Part shown: positions 38,408-46,571 of the stretch, piece after piece
Position numbering within the stretch: position 1 is the stretch's first letter
Layout: each line of letters begins with the position of its first letter
From: Flavobacteriia bacterium 40-80
GTDB taxonomy: Bacteria > Bacteroidota > Bacteroidia > Flavobacteriales_D > Crocinitomicaceae
Length of the DNA stretch: 64,000 bases
Assembly (NCBI GenBank): GCA_001899145.1
Contig: MKVF01000016.1
Location: 1-64,000, forward strand
Direction: 5' to 3'
Made by a program: the position numbers and the translations under genes
The notes under the pieces: generated by a model
What the model saw: the letters and a program-made list of their open reading frames with translations, nothing else
Databases searched by the model: none
What the model was told of the DNA's origin: nothing

Positions 38408-39574
38408 TTAAATTTTTCTTCGTGCTTTTTCCTTTTGTAACAGGCCCAGCTCACGGCTTGTTTGCCCTGCTACAGAGGTATTTTCTTCTGCTCGTCTGAA
38501 TAGATAAGGCATTACTTCTTTTATCGGCCCGTAGGGAACATATTTCGCCACTTTATAACCTTCGTCGGCTAAATTGAAAGAGATATGATCACTCATGCCG
38601 AGCAGCTGCGCGAAATAAATGCGGCTGTCATTTTTTTCAAGTCCGTGTTCTTCTATTTTTTTTGCCAGCAGCAGAGAACTGTCCTCATTATGAGTCCCTG
38701 CGCATAATGTCAGGATATCAATATTTTTCAGAATTACTTCCAGTGCTGAGTTGTAGTCATTGTCGCATGCTGCTTTGTCCGGTTGGATCGGTGACGGATA
38801 GCCCATTTTTTCTGCTCTGGCTCTTTCTTTTTCCATATAAGCGCCACGCACCAGCTTAATGCCGTAGTGATAGCCTCCGATACGTGCCAGCTCAATACAT
38901 TTTTTCAGGTATTCCAGGCGATCATGACGGTACATTTGAATGGTGTTATAAATCAACCCTTTCTCACGATTGTATTTTGCCATCATGGAAACAGCCAGAC
39001 GATCTATTGCATCCTGAATCCAGGTTTCTTCTGCATCAATAAAAACAGGTACATTTAGCTCAAATCCGCGTTTACAGATACTGTCTACACGTTCCAGCAA
39101 CCGTTGAAACTCCATTTTTTCATCCGTATTCAGTTCCGCTGAAAGATCATTGATTTTTTCCAGCAGGCCAAAACGCGAAATCCCTGTTACTTTAAAAACA
39201 GCAAAGGGAATTGCTTCATTGCCGTGTGCTTTCTCAATGGTACGAATGATCTCTTGTGCAGTTGCGTCAAAATCTTTCTCTTCCGTTTTTCCTTCGACTG
39301 AATAATCCAGAATTGTTCCGACACCGAAGCGATGTAGTTCAGCAATTTTCGCATCACAGTCTTCAATTGTTTCGCCGCCGCAGAATTGCCGGAAAATAGT
39401 GTTTCGGATAATCCCTTTGACAGGCAATCCGATTTTCAACGCTGTATTTGTAGCTGCCTTTCCGATTTTAACCAGACCCGGTTTTCCGATTAACATAAAC
39501 AGGAAATGAGCACGTTTCAATTCCTTGTCAGATTTGCTTTTAAAGGCTATTTCTGTATTTTCAAACGAAAGCAT
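38408..39574 (-). CDS. Proline dehydrogenase (monofunctional)
   Basis: The 388-aa FAD enzyme oxidises proline to pyrroline-5-carboxylate. The ProDH barrel motifs are present: DAEETWIQDAIDRLA, GIKLVRGAYMEKERARAEKMG, LCAGTHNEDSS and the C-terminal RRAEENTSVAGQTSREL, which holds the substrate-binding arginines. There is no P5C dehydrogenase domain, unlike bifunctional PutA; that enzyme must be coded elsewhere. It is divergent from aroB with a 74-base gap. Confidence 0.94.
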   Translation of the reverse strand: MLSFENTEIAFKSKSDKELKRAHFLFMLIGKPGLVKIGKAATNTALKIGLPVKGIIRNTIFRQFCGGETIEDCDAKIAELHRFGVGTILDYSVEGKTEEKDFDATAQEIIRTIEKAHGNEAIPFAVFKVTGISRFGLLEKINDLSAELNTDEKMEFQRLLERVDSICKRGFELNVPVFIDAEETWIQDAIDRLAVSMMAKYNREKGLIYNTIQMYRHDRLEYLKKCIELARIGGYHYGIKLVRGAYMEKERARAEKMGYPSPIQPDKAACDNDYNSALEVILKNIDILTLCAGTHNEDSSLLLAKKIEEHGLEKNDSRIYFAQLLGMSDHISFNLADEGYKVAKYVPYGPIKEVMPYLFRRAEENTSVAGQTSRELGLLQKEKARRKI

Positions 39575-39648
39575 TTAGATGAATAATTGTCGTTCAGGCT
39601 GTAAACTTAGCATATTATTCCAATATTTGTATCACTAGTTTACAGAAG

Positions 39649-40737
39649 ATGAGTAAAAAAACAATACAACTGGACGCAGAAACATATCCTGTCTATATCG
39701 GAGCATTAACGAACGGGGAATTTGAATCTTTGCTGACGAGAAAGTATGTCGCTGCAAAAAAAATAATTTTTGTGGATGAGAATACCCATGGCTGCTGCCT
39801 GGAATATCTTCTCACACATTTTGAAGCGCTTGGTGAAGCAGAAGTGATCATGCTTCCGGCCGGAGAAGAACATAAGAATATTCAGATCTGCATGCAGGTT
39901 TGGGAAGCAATGACCGAGTACCGGATTTCCAGGAATGACCTGGCAATTTGCCTTGGTGGCGGAGTGGTGACAGACATGGGAGGCTTTATCGCTTCGCTGT
40001 ACAAACGGGGAATTGATTTTATCCATGTGCCAACCTCATTGCTGGCAATGACAGACGCAGCTATTGGAGGGAAAACAGGTGTGGATTTAGCTAATTATAA
40101 GAACCTTCTGGGCGTTTTTTCAACTCCAAAAGCGGTTTTTATTGACCCGAACTTTCTGGAAACATTACCAGTGATCGATAAAGTCGGCGGCTGGATGGAA
40201 ATGATCAAGCACGGATTGATCGCGGATGCTTTGCATTTCGCGGAATTGAAAGCAGTTAACTTTCATGAATTTTCAATGCCGGAAGAAGTGATCTACCGCT
40301 CATTGACAATTAAAAATGAAATCGTCAAACACGATCCGTTTGAGAAAAATATCCGGAAAATGCTGAATTTCGGACATACATTCGGACACGCTGCCGAGAG
40401 CTTTTTTCTTGAAAACACAGAGCCGGTTAATCACGGGATTGCTGTCGGAATGGGAATGATTATTGAATCGTACTGGTCGTGGAGGAAAGGCCTGCTGGAG
40501 GAAAGCGATCTGTATGAAATCTGCTCGGTGATCATTGATAAGGTCGGTTTGCCGGATCTGACCGGAATTCCGGCGGAGCATTTCTGGATGTACATGTTGA
40601 ATGACAAGAAAAATGACAGGCACGAAGTCAGAACAGTACTTCTGAAAGCTGTCGGAGCTGCTGTTTATGATGAAGTTGTTTCTTTTGAATTGCTACAGGA
40701 AGGATTAGAATTCTACCACAGAATGAATAAGGAATAA
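39649..40737 (+). CDS. aroB: 3-dehydroquinate synthase
   Basis: The 362-aa enzyme makes 3-dehydroquinate from DAHP, the second step of the shikimate pathway, using NAD+ and zinc. Motifs: NAD-binding LGGGVVTDMGGFIASLYKRGI, VPTSLLAMTDAAIGGKTGVD and the metal ligands in EMIKHGLIAD and FGHTFGHAAE. Normal length. It stands alone between proline dehydrogenase and the cupin gene. Confidence 0.95.
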   Translation: MSKKTIQLDAETYPVYIGALTNGEFESLLTRKYVAAKKIIFVDENTHGCCLEYLLTHFEALGEAEVIMLPAGEEHKNIQICMQVWEAMTEYRISRNDLAICLGGGVVTDMGGFIASLYKRGIDFIHVPTSLLAMTDAAIGGKTGVDLANYKNLLGVFSTPKAVFIDPNFLETLPVIDKVGGWMEMIKHGLIADALHFAELKAVNFHEFSMPEEVIYRSLTIKNEIVKHDPFEKNIRKMLNFGHTFGHAAESFFLENTEPVNHGIAVGMGMIIESYWSWRKGLLEESDLYEICSVIIDKVGLPDLTGIPAEHFWMYMLNDKKNDRHEVRTVLLKAVGAAVYDEVVSFELLQEGLEFYHRMNKE

Positions 40738-40750
40738 AGCTATGCTTTAC

Positions 40751-41218
40751 TTATTCCCTCGTCATTTTTCGGATGATCATTTCACAATCTGGAAAATCAG
40801 CCAGTAATTCCGCTGTTGTGAAAAGCTCAAAATCCCTGAACTCAAATCCGGGAATAACAACACAGGAAACCAAAGCGAATCCGGTTTCATTTTCTGAAAG
40901 CGAAGACCCGAAGATCGTATTCTTCGGAACGATCCTGTAAGGTTCTGCATCTGAGCTGAGCATTCCTAAGCGCGTTACTTCGTGCTTTCCGTCTTCTAAA
41001 ACGTGAATATCTATCGTTGCGCCGTAATGATGAAACCAAAGCTCATCCTGCCGGATGCGGTGAAAGTGAGAAACATTGTCCTGCGTAATCAGAAAATAAA
41101 TAGCTGTTCCCAGCCGGTAATCGCCAACCGATAGGCCAGAACGAAATGTTTCTTTGTAAAAACCTCCTTCCGGATGCGGTTGAAGCTGTAACTTATCAAT
41201 AATTTCTTCTGCTGTCAT
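40751..41218 (-). CDS. DUF985/cupin_5 family protein
   Basis: The 155-aa protein has the DUF985 pattern: LQPHPEGGFYKETFRS at the N-terminus, AIYFLITQDNVSHFHRI, ELWFHHYGATIDIHVL and the end VIPGFEFRDFELFT. The single-domain cupin fold suggests a sugar epimerase-like or metal-binding role, but no function is established. Its start overlaps the stop of the upstream membrane-protein gene by one base (TAATG). Confidence 0.88.
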   Translation of the reverse strand: MTAEEIIDKLQLQPHPEGGFYKETFRSGLSVGDYRLGTAIYFLITQDNVSHFHRIRQDELWFHHYGATIDIHVLEDGKHEVTRLGMLSSDAEPYRIVPKNTIFGSSLSENETGFALVSCVVIPGFEFRDFELFTTAELLADFPDCEMIIRKMTRE

Positions 41219-41985
41219 TATTGCTCGATAGGTCCGCGTAATTTGTTCTTTTCACCGTTATTCTTGAAGTAGTAACGCAGATCAAGTGTCAGATATGAAC
41301 CGCTCACGTTTCCATATAAAACTTCTGTCGATCCTGCTTTATAGTAAGCCGCTGCAATCTGGAAAATCGGCTTGAACGGCATTTTGACAGATGCTCCCAG
41401 GTAGAAAAAACCGATTTTTTGTGTTCTGAACTCAAAGCCGACATTCGCATTCGCTTCCCCGAAAAATTTCCCGAAACGCCTTCCTTCGTGCTGAAATTTT
41501 TCCACGCTGTTAATGACGTATGTCTTCCATACATTAGAAGGAAGATATCCTAAAGAAGCTCCCATGGATGCATTCATATAGAATTTGTCGGACAGCTTAA
41601 TATAGAATAAAGCATTCACCGGAATGTCATAAGCGATAATCCGGAACTGTGTCTGAGCATTCAATTGTGTCGTGGAAGAATTAATGCTGAAATCAATATC
41701 GTAATTCCGCTGAACAAAATTCAACCCGGTTTCCAGGTTAACAATTTTTGAAAGTCCTACACGAACAGTTCCACCAAAGCTGAAACCGAATTTTTGCTGA
41801 TAATCAGCGGTAAGCTCGGAACCTTTCAGATTCAGTTCGGATGCGGTAATAAAGTTCGTTGCGAAAATAGGCTTGAACTGCAATCCGAAATAAGAAGGAA
41901 AACGTTCTTTTTTTGTGGATTTTGATTTTTGAGCCAAAACGCTGATGCTGATTACACAGCTGAAAATAAGTAACCAATATTTCAT
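41218..41985 (-). CDS. Outer-membrane beta-barrel protein (PorT-like)
   Basis: The 255-aa protein has a signal peptide (about residues 1-18, SISVLAQ) and a sequence of amphipathic strands with glycine and aromatic residues (FSFGGTVRVGLSKIVNLETGL, MNASMGASLGYLPSN, LGASVKMPFKPIFQIAAAYY) ending LTLDLRYYF. This is typical of the outer-membrane beta-barrel family common in Bacteroidota. Function unknown. It precedes and is coupled to the cupin gene. Confidence 0.78.
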   Translation of the reverse strand: MKYWLLIFSCVISISVLAQKSKSTKKERFPSYFGLQFKPIFATNFITASELNLKGSELTADYQQKFGFSFGGTVRVGLSKIVNLETGLNFVQRNYDIDFSINSSTTQLNAQTQFRIIAYDIPVNALFYIKLSDKFYMNASMGASLGYLPSNVWKTYVINSVEKFQHEGRRFGKFFGEANANVGFEFRTQKIGFFYLGASVKMPFKPIFQIAAAYYKAGSTEVLYGNVSGSYLTLDLRYYFKNNGEKNKLRGPIEQ

Positions 41986-41994
41986 AGATATGGC

Positions 41995-42002
41995 AAAATT
42001 AA
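41995..42002 (-). promoter_or_regulatory. -7 element of the beta-barrel protein gene
   Basis: The minus strand reads TAATTTTG followed by CC, matching TAnnTTTG, 9 bases before the ATG at 41985. The leader would be very short. No clear -33 box. Confidence 0.5.
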
Positions 42003-42033
42003 CGAAAAAAGGAGGTAAATAGTATTCCGTTAA

Positions 42034-42062
42034 ATAAAAAAGAGACCCTGTTAAGAGTCTCT
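42034..42062 (-). terminator. Intrinsic terminator after the cold-shock gene
   Basis: On the minus strand AGAGAC / GTCTCT (42062-42057 with 42046-42041) is followed by TTTTTT. It is about 30 bases past the stop of the cold-shock gene. Confidence 0.82.
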
Positions 42063-42092
42063 AAAAGTTTTAAAAAATAAACAGGAAATCAA

Positions 42093-42284
42093 TTATGCTT
42101 GTTTTACGTTTACTGCAATTAAACCTTTTTTGCCTTCTTGAAGTTCAAAAGTTACTTCGTCATCCTGATCGATTTTGTCAACCAAACCAGAGATATGAAC
42201 AAAATATTCTTTGTTTGAATCTTCATCCTTAATGAATCCGAAACCTTTGGTCTCATTAAAGAATTTTACTTTACCTTTATACAT
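42093..42284 (-). CDS. Cold-shock-domain protein
   Basis: The 63-aa protein is a single cold-shock domain with both RNA-binding motifs, KGFGFI and YFVHIS (RNP1- and RNP2-like). Such proteins melt RNA structures and can act as antiterminators. It is divergent from the operon starting at 42363. A weak -7 match (TAATATTG) lies upstream. Confidence 0.95.
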   Translation of the reverse strand: MYKGKVKFFNETKGFGFIKDEDSNKEYFVHISGLVDKIDQDDEVTFELQEGKKGLIAVNVKQA

Positions 42285-42309
42285 TGTGGCACAATATTAC
42301 ACATAATAA

Positions 42310-42340
42310 TTGAAGAAAATAACTGTTTTTATTAAATTTA
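42310..42340 (+). promoter_or_regulatory. Candidate promoter of the 42363-46503 operon
   Basis: TTG (42310-42312), a 20-base spacer and TAAATTTA (42333-42340), one mismatch from TAnnTTTG. The start would be near 42346, about 17 bases before the first ATG. Confidence 0.45.
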
Positions 42341-42362
42341 CTGCCCCTGAAAACGGATAGAT

Positions 42363-42473
42363 ATGAAAAAAATAAGAGAACTAAAGCAGATGGTCGTGGA
42401 ATATTTTCCTGATATTTGGCAATATCTGGTAATTATTCTTGTTTTTATCATTGCAGCAGTAATAATTTTATAG
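42363..42473 (+). CDS. Small single-pass membrane peptide, 36 aa
   Basis: A 36-codon frame: a charged start MKKIRELKQMVVEYFPDIWQ followed by a hydrophobic segment (YLVIILVFIIAAVIIL, residues 21-36) that ends at the stop. The next gene begins one base after its stop codon, and a candidate promoter lies just upstream, so it may be expressed with that operon. No homologue is recognised. The existence of the peptide is an inference from layout. Confidence 0.5.
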   Translation: MKKIRELKQMVVEYFPDIWQYLVIILVFIIAAVIIL

Positions 42474-42474
42474 A

Positions 42475-43137
42475 ATGGTTGTTCCGGTTTACTTTGTCTT
42501 TTATATTATTGCTGTTTTCCTGCATTTCCTTGATTACGATTATTGTTCAATAGTTCTCAAATTCGCCATACTTATTCCGGTTATTGAATTCCTGGTGCTG
42601 ACACTTAAGGAAAGGAAATTAATTTTGTTCAATATTGCGAGAAGCTCCAGCTTTATACTGATTTCCATCGTGAACTATTATGCCTTTTCTTATGAAGATT
42701 TAACATATATAAAACTAATTTACACATGGATTGTAATTGGTTTTATCATTTCCATATTTCTTAAATGGAAGCTCAGAAACTATTATGCCGTCCGGTTGAC
42801 AATTTATGCATTGCTTGCTATTCTGACCATTACCAATTCCAGTATGTCACATATTAAGAGAATGTACTTTTATACACTTGGAAACCCGTTTTATTCAGCA
42901 GAAATGGAAGTTGGAAGGCTTCATGAGTTTGCTTATCTTTACTACGTTCAGGGAGATTTAAGCAATACTTTTTTTCTGCTGAACCGTTGCAAGGATAAGA
43001 TCAGGGAAAATCTGAAAAATCCGCTGCTGACACAAAAAGAACGGCAGGCCTTGCTGGATGAATATGTTCAGGTGGAAAACAGCACGGTTTTGGTGATGCA
43101 GGGAAAGTGGAGAAGGAACGAAAAAATTTTTGAATGA
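42475..43137 (+). CDS. Polytopic membrane protein of unknown function
   Basis: The 220-aa protein has about five predicted membrane segments in the first 125 residues (near 3-16, 26-42, 50-69, 78-94, 105-122) and a soluble helical C-terminal part with a TPR-like look (EFAYLYYVQGDLSNTFFLLNRC). No family recognised. It begins one base after the 36-aa frame and overlaps cdd by 4 bases, so it belongs to the same transcript. Confidence 0.75.
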   Translation: MVVPVYFVFYIIAVFLHFLDYDYCSIVLKFAILIPVIEFLVLTLKERKLILFNIARSSSFILISIVNYYAFSYEDLTYIKLIYTWIVIGFIISIFLKWKLRNYYAVRLTIYALLAILTITNSSMSHIKRMYFYTLGNPFYSAEMEVGRLHEFAYLYYVQGDLSNTFFLLNRCKDKIRENLKNPLLTQKERQALLDEYVQVENSTVLVMQGKWRRNEKIFE

Positions 43138-43607
43138 AAAAGAAATCACTTTTAATTGAATATAACGAATACGACTCTCTGCAGGAAATCAGCTTAAAAG
43201 ACCGGGAGTTGCTGGAACGGGCGAAAGAAGCGCTGGAAAATGCGTATGCCCCTTACAGCAAATTCCGGGTGGGAGCGTCCGTGCTGCTTCAGGACGGAAC
43301 GATCGTCACAGGCAATAACCAGGAAAATATCGCTTATCCTTCCGGCTTGTGTGCTGAAAGAGTTGCATTGTTCAGCGTAGGGGCTAATTTTCCCGGTGCG
43401 GTTATTGATACACTCGCGATTGTCGCGAAAGGAGATTTAGTGAAAGAGGACGCGGTGATTTCTCCCTGTGGTTCCTGCCGGCAGGTGATTTTCGAGTCCG
43501 AGAAAAGACAGACAGCTCCTATCCGTATCTTGATCCTTGGAATGGACGGTCGTGTCATTGAATTTAAAAAATCAACAGATTTATTAACGTTTGCTTTTGG
43601 TTTATGA
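43134..43607 (+). CDS. cdd: Cytidine deaminase
   Basis: The 157-aa enzyme converts cytidine and deoxycytidine to uridine forms in pyrimidine salvage. The zinc site is clear: CAE at residues 73-75 (C73 ligand, E75 proton shuttle) and PCGSC at 111-115 (C112 and C115 ligands), as in the tetrameric small-subunit class. About 20 extra residues precede the core. It overlaps its neighbours by 4 bases on each side. Confidence 0.96.
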   Translation: MKKKSLLIEYNEYDSLQEISLKDRELLERAKEALENAYAPYSKFRVGASVLLQDGTIVTGNNQENIAYPSGLCAERVALFSVGANFPGAVIDTLAIVAKGDLVKEDAVISPCGSCRQVIFESEKRQTAPIRILILGMDGRVIEFKKSTDLLTFAFGL

Positions 43608-44392
43608 GAACATTGATCTTATTAGTAGCCGTAATTGGAATTGCTGATGCTCAGGCACAGCTTGTCAGAACAGAAGAAAAAGAAATGCTGGAACCTGTTA
43701 CCAAAGGAACCTGTAAAGAGCAGCTGGTGCTTCCGGCGGAAGATCCGGTTGAATCGGTTATCAATTATCAATACTTTGGTTTCCCGGATGAACCTTATGA
43801 AAAGCAGGCAAATCAATGGATTTACGACTATGTGAAAACCGTTGCGATGGATACGTTGTTTATCGGAGAATTTCCGAAAGCCGTTTCCAGGGATTTTTTT
43901 AAGGCAGCGCTTCGAAATTTTCTGGAAAGCTATAATTATGTCCGTTTCAGGATCAGTGATGATGTACCGGCCTACTGGCTTCAGACAAATATTATTCTGG
44001 ATACGGTTTCTTTGAAGCAGTATGTCCAGTTCAAAGGTGAAAGTGCGGTTTATACCGGAGGTGCTCATCCTTTTCTGATCAACGAATACAAAATGCTGGA
44101 TAAAAAAAGCGCAAAGGTTGTTGAATGGAATAACCTGCTTGCGGATAGCTCTGGCTTTATGACAGTGGCAGAAAAGTATTTCAGGAAAACCGAAAAACTG
44201 AAAGAAAATCAGGATTATTCGTCGTATTTCTTCGAAAGCGGAAAATTTGAACATTCTCAGAATTTTTATTTTACCAAAAACAAGCTGGTGCTCATTTACC
44301 TTCCTTACGAAGCAAGAGAATGGGCCAGAGGAACGATTTACGTAAATATTCCGAAAGGAAAAATTAAAAAATATCTGAATATCAACTGGTAA
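43604..44392 (+). CDS. Secreted DUF3298/DUF4163-type protein
   Basis: The 262-aa product has a signal peptide (about residues 1-18, ADAQA) and the DUF3298 hallmark YTGGAHP near residue 147, preceded by a DUF4163-like region. This domain pair also occurs in the RsiV anti-sigma factor, where it binds lysozyme, but here there is no cytoplasmic or membrane part, so it is simply exported. Function unknown. It overlaps cdd by 4 bases and precedes tex by 2. Confidence 0.82.
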   Translation: MRTLILLVAVIGIADAQAQLVRTEEKEMLEPVTKGTCKEQLVLPAEDPVESVINYQYFGFPDEPYEKQANQWIYDYVKTVAMDTLFIGEFPKAVSRDFFKAALRNFLESYNYVRFRISDDVPAYWLQTNIILDTVSLKQYVQFKGESAVYTGGAHPFLINEYKMLDKKSAKVVEWNNLLADSSGFMTVAEKYFRKTEKLKENQDYSSYFFESGKFEHSQNFYFTKNKLVLIYLPYEAREWARGTIYVNIPKGKIKKYLNINW

Positions 44393-44394
44393 GA

Positions 44395-46503
44395 ATGAAT
44401 ATAACCGCTTTTGTACAGAAGACACTTGCTGTCTCTGAAAATTCAATTTCAAATACACTGATGCTTCTGGAGGAAGGAGCTACCATTCCGTTTATCGCCC
44501 GCTACCGGAAAGAAAAAACCGGTGGATTGGATGAGGTTGAAATTGCCCGGATCCGGGATGAAAAGGAAAGGTTCGAAGAGTTGACTGCCCGGCAGAAAAC
44601 AATTTTGAAGGCAATCGAAGAGCAGGGAAAATTAACGGAAGAGCTGAAGAGCAAAATTACAACCTGCTTTGATGCTTCGGAGCTGGAGGATATTTACCTT
44701 CCTTTTAAACAAAAGAAGCAGACGAAAGGAGAAAAAGCGAAAAAGTTAGGACTGGAGCCTCTGGCAAAGATGATTTTAAGCCAGCGATTAGCAGATCCGT
44801 ATCATACTGCCGCATCTTTTGTAAAAGGAGAAGTGGAATCAGAAGAACAAGCTGTTGAAGGGGCACTGCACATCATCGCGGAATACATGAATGAAAATGC
44901 TGTAGTGCGTCAGTGGATCAGGGAATTATTCCGTAGAAAAGCGGTAGTGCAGACAAAATTGATGAAAGGAAAAACAGATGAAGGTGAAAAATATAAAGAT
45001 TTATATGACTTTTCTATGCCTTTATGGAAAGTCCCCTCTCACCGTTTCCTGGCTATTCATCGTGGCCATCGTGAGGGAATTTTATCCCTGAAAGCTGTTC
45101 CCGAAAAAGAAGAAGGAATTGAAAAGCTGGTACGGTTTTATGTAAAGGGAGATAATGATTGCCGCAGCTTGGTGGAAGATGCCTGTAAGGATGCCTATAC
45201 ACGTCTGATCGCTCCTTCTATAGAAAATGAGATTTACAACGAATTTAAGCTGAAAGCGGATGAGCAGGCGATCGCTGTTTTTTCCAAAAACCTGAAACAA
45301 TTATTACTCGCACCGCCATTAGGACAAAAGCGTATTCTTGCGATCGATCCGGGATTCAGAACCGGCTGTAAGGTGGTGTGCATAGATGAATATGGAGAAT
45401 TGCTTACAAATACCGCAATTTTTCCGCATCCTCCGCAGAATGAACGAGACAAAGCCATGAGCAAGCTGACGGAGCTGGTAGAAGCATATAAAATAGAAGT
45501 AATTGCTATAGGCGACGGAACTGCAGGCAGAGAAACGGAAACACTGGTGAAAAGAACACGTTTTACCAGGCTGGTAGATGTATATGTTGTACGTGAAGAC
45601 GGTGCTTCCGTGTATTCCGCAAGCCCGGTTGCGAGGAAAGAATTTCCGAATCACGATGTAACGGTCAGAGGAGCAGTTTCTATTGGAAGAAGATTAATGG
45701 ATCCGCTGGCAGAGCTGGTAAAAATTGATCCGAAAAGTATCGGTGTCGGCCAGTATCAGCATGAAGTTAATCAGCCACGGCTGAAAGTTGCGTTGGATGA
45801 TGTGGTGGTTTCCGCTGTGAATGCAGTGGGAGTGGAACTGAATACGACTTCTCCTTACCTGTTGAGCTATGTTTCGGGTCTTAATTCGGCTATCGCTGAA
45901 AATATAGTCGCTTTTCGCTCCGAAATCGGGGGATTTACCTCAAGACAGCAGTTGAAGAAAGTAAAACGCTTGGGAGATAAGGCGTTTGAGCAATGCGCCG
46001 GATTTTTGCGTATCCGCGATGCGGAAAACCCGTTGGATAATTCGGCCGTACATCCCGAATCGTATCGATGGGTGGAAAAATTTGCCGGAAAATTGAACGT
46101 GCAGGTGCAGGAGCTTATCGGAAATGAACAATTATTAAATTCCCTGAAGAATAGCGATTTTGAAGGCCTGGATAGCTTTACTTTTACGGATTTGGTTAAC
46201 GAATTAAAGAAGCCTGCAAGAGATCCTCGGCGAAAAATTAAAGTGCTGGAATTTGATGAGCAGATCAAAGAGATCAAAGATTTGAAAATAGGCCAGAAGC
46301 TGAACGGGATTATTACGAATGTTACCGCGTTCGGTGCTTTTGTGAATATCGGAATTAAAGAAAACGGCTTGATTCACAAATCAAATTTAGCGGATAAATA
46401 CGTGGAAGATCCTTCAGATATTGTCGCCTTGCATCAGCACGTTTCCGTAGAAATAATTGAAATTGATATTCCGAGAAAACGGATAGGGCTGAAAAAAGTT
46501 TAA
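44395..46503 (+). CDS. tex: Tex-family RNA-binding transcription accessory protein
   Basis: The 702-aa protein has the Tex layout: N-terminal helical domain (EEGATIPFIARYRKEKTGGLDEVE), YqgF/RuvC-like fold (ILAIDPGFRTGCKVVCID, AIGDGTAGRETE), helix-hairpin-helix region (SPYLLSYVSGLNSAIAENIV, LKKVKRLGDKAFEQCAGFLRI) and a C-terminal S1 domain (LKIGQKLNGIITNVTAFGAFVNIG). Tex/YhgF/Spt6-like proteins bind RNA and affect transcription and toxin expression in some pathogens. Last gene of the operon. Confidence 0.95.
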   Translation: MNITAFVQKTLAVSENSISNTLMLLEEGATIPFIARYRKEKTGGLDEVEIARIRDEKERFEELTARQKTILKAIEEQGKLTEELKSKITTCFDASELEDIYLPFKQKKQTKGEKAKKLGLEPLAKMILSQRLADPYHTAASFVKGEVESEEQAVEGALHIIAEYMNENAVVRQWIRELFRRKAVVQTKLMKGKTDEGEKYKDLYDFSMPLWKVPSHRFLAIHRGHREGILSLKAVPEKEEGIEKLVRFYVKGDNDCRSLVEDACKDAYTRLIAPSIENEIYNEFKLKADEQAIAVFSKNLKQLLLAPPLGQKRILAIDPGFRTGCKVVCIDEYGELLTNTAIFPHPPQNERDKAMSKLTELVEAYKIEVIAIGDGTAGRETETLVKRTRFTRLVDVYVVREDGASVYSASPVARKEFPNHDVTVRGAVSIGRRLMDPLAELVKIDPKSIGVGQYQHEVNQPRLKVALDDVVVSAVNAVGVELNTTSPYLLSYVSGLNSAIAENIVAFRSEIGGFTSRQQLKKVKRLGDKAFEQCAGFLRIRDAENPLDNSAVHPESYRWVEKFAGKLNVQVQELIGNEQLLNSLKNSDFEGLDSFTFTDLVNELKKPARDPRRKIKVLEFDEQIKEIKDLKIGQKLNGIITNVTAFGAFVNIGIKENGLIHKSNLADKYVEDPSDIVALHQHVSVEIIEIDIPRKRIGLKKV

Positions 46504-46571
46504 TACAAGTTTTTAATTATTTACTTTCAGCTAAATAATTCTTATCTTTAAAAAATAGATTTTCAAAATGT

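Noticed and set aside
40725-40760. Imperfect inverted repeat around the aroB stop codon
   Set aside because: It has a bulge and lacks a T run; it could be chance in AT-rich DNA.
43622-44458. Long antisense reading frame across the DUF3298 gene and the start of tex
   Set aside because: It is the complement of well-supported genes, with no signature, promoter or usual codon pattern.
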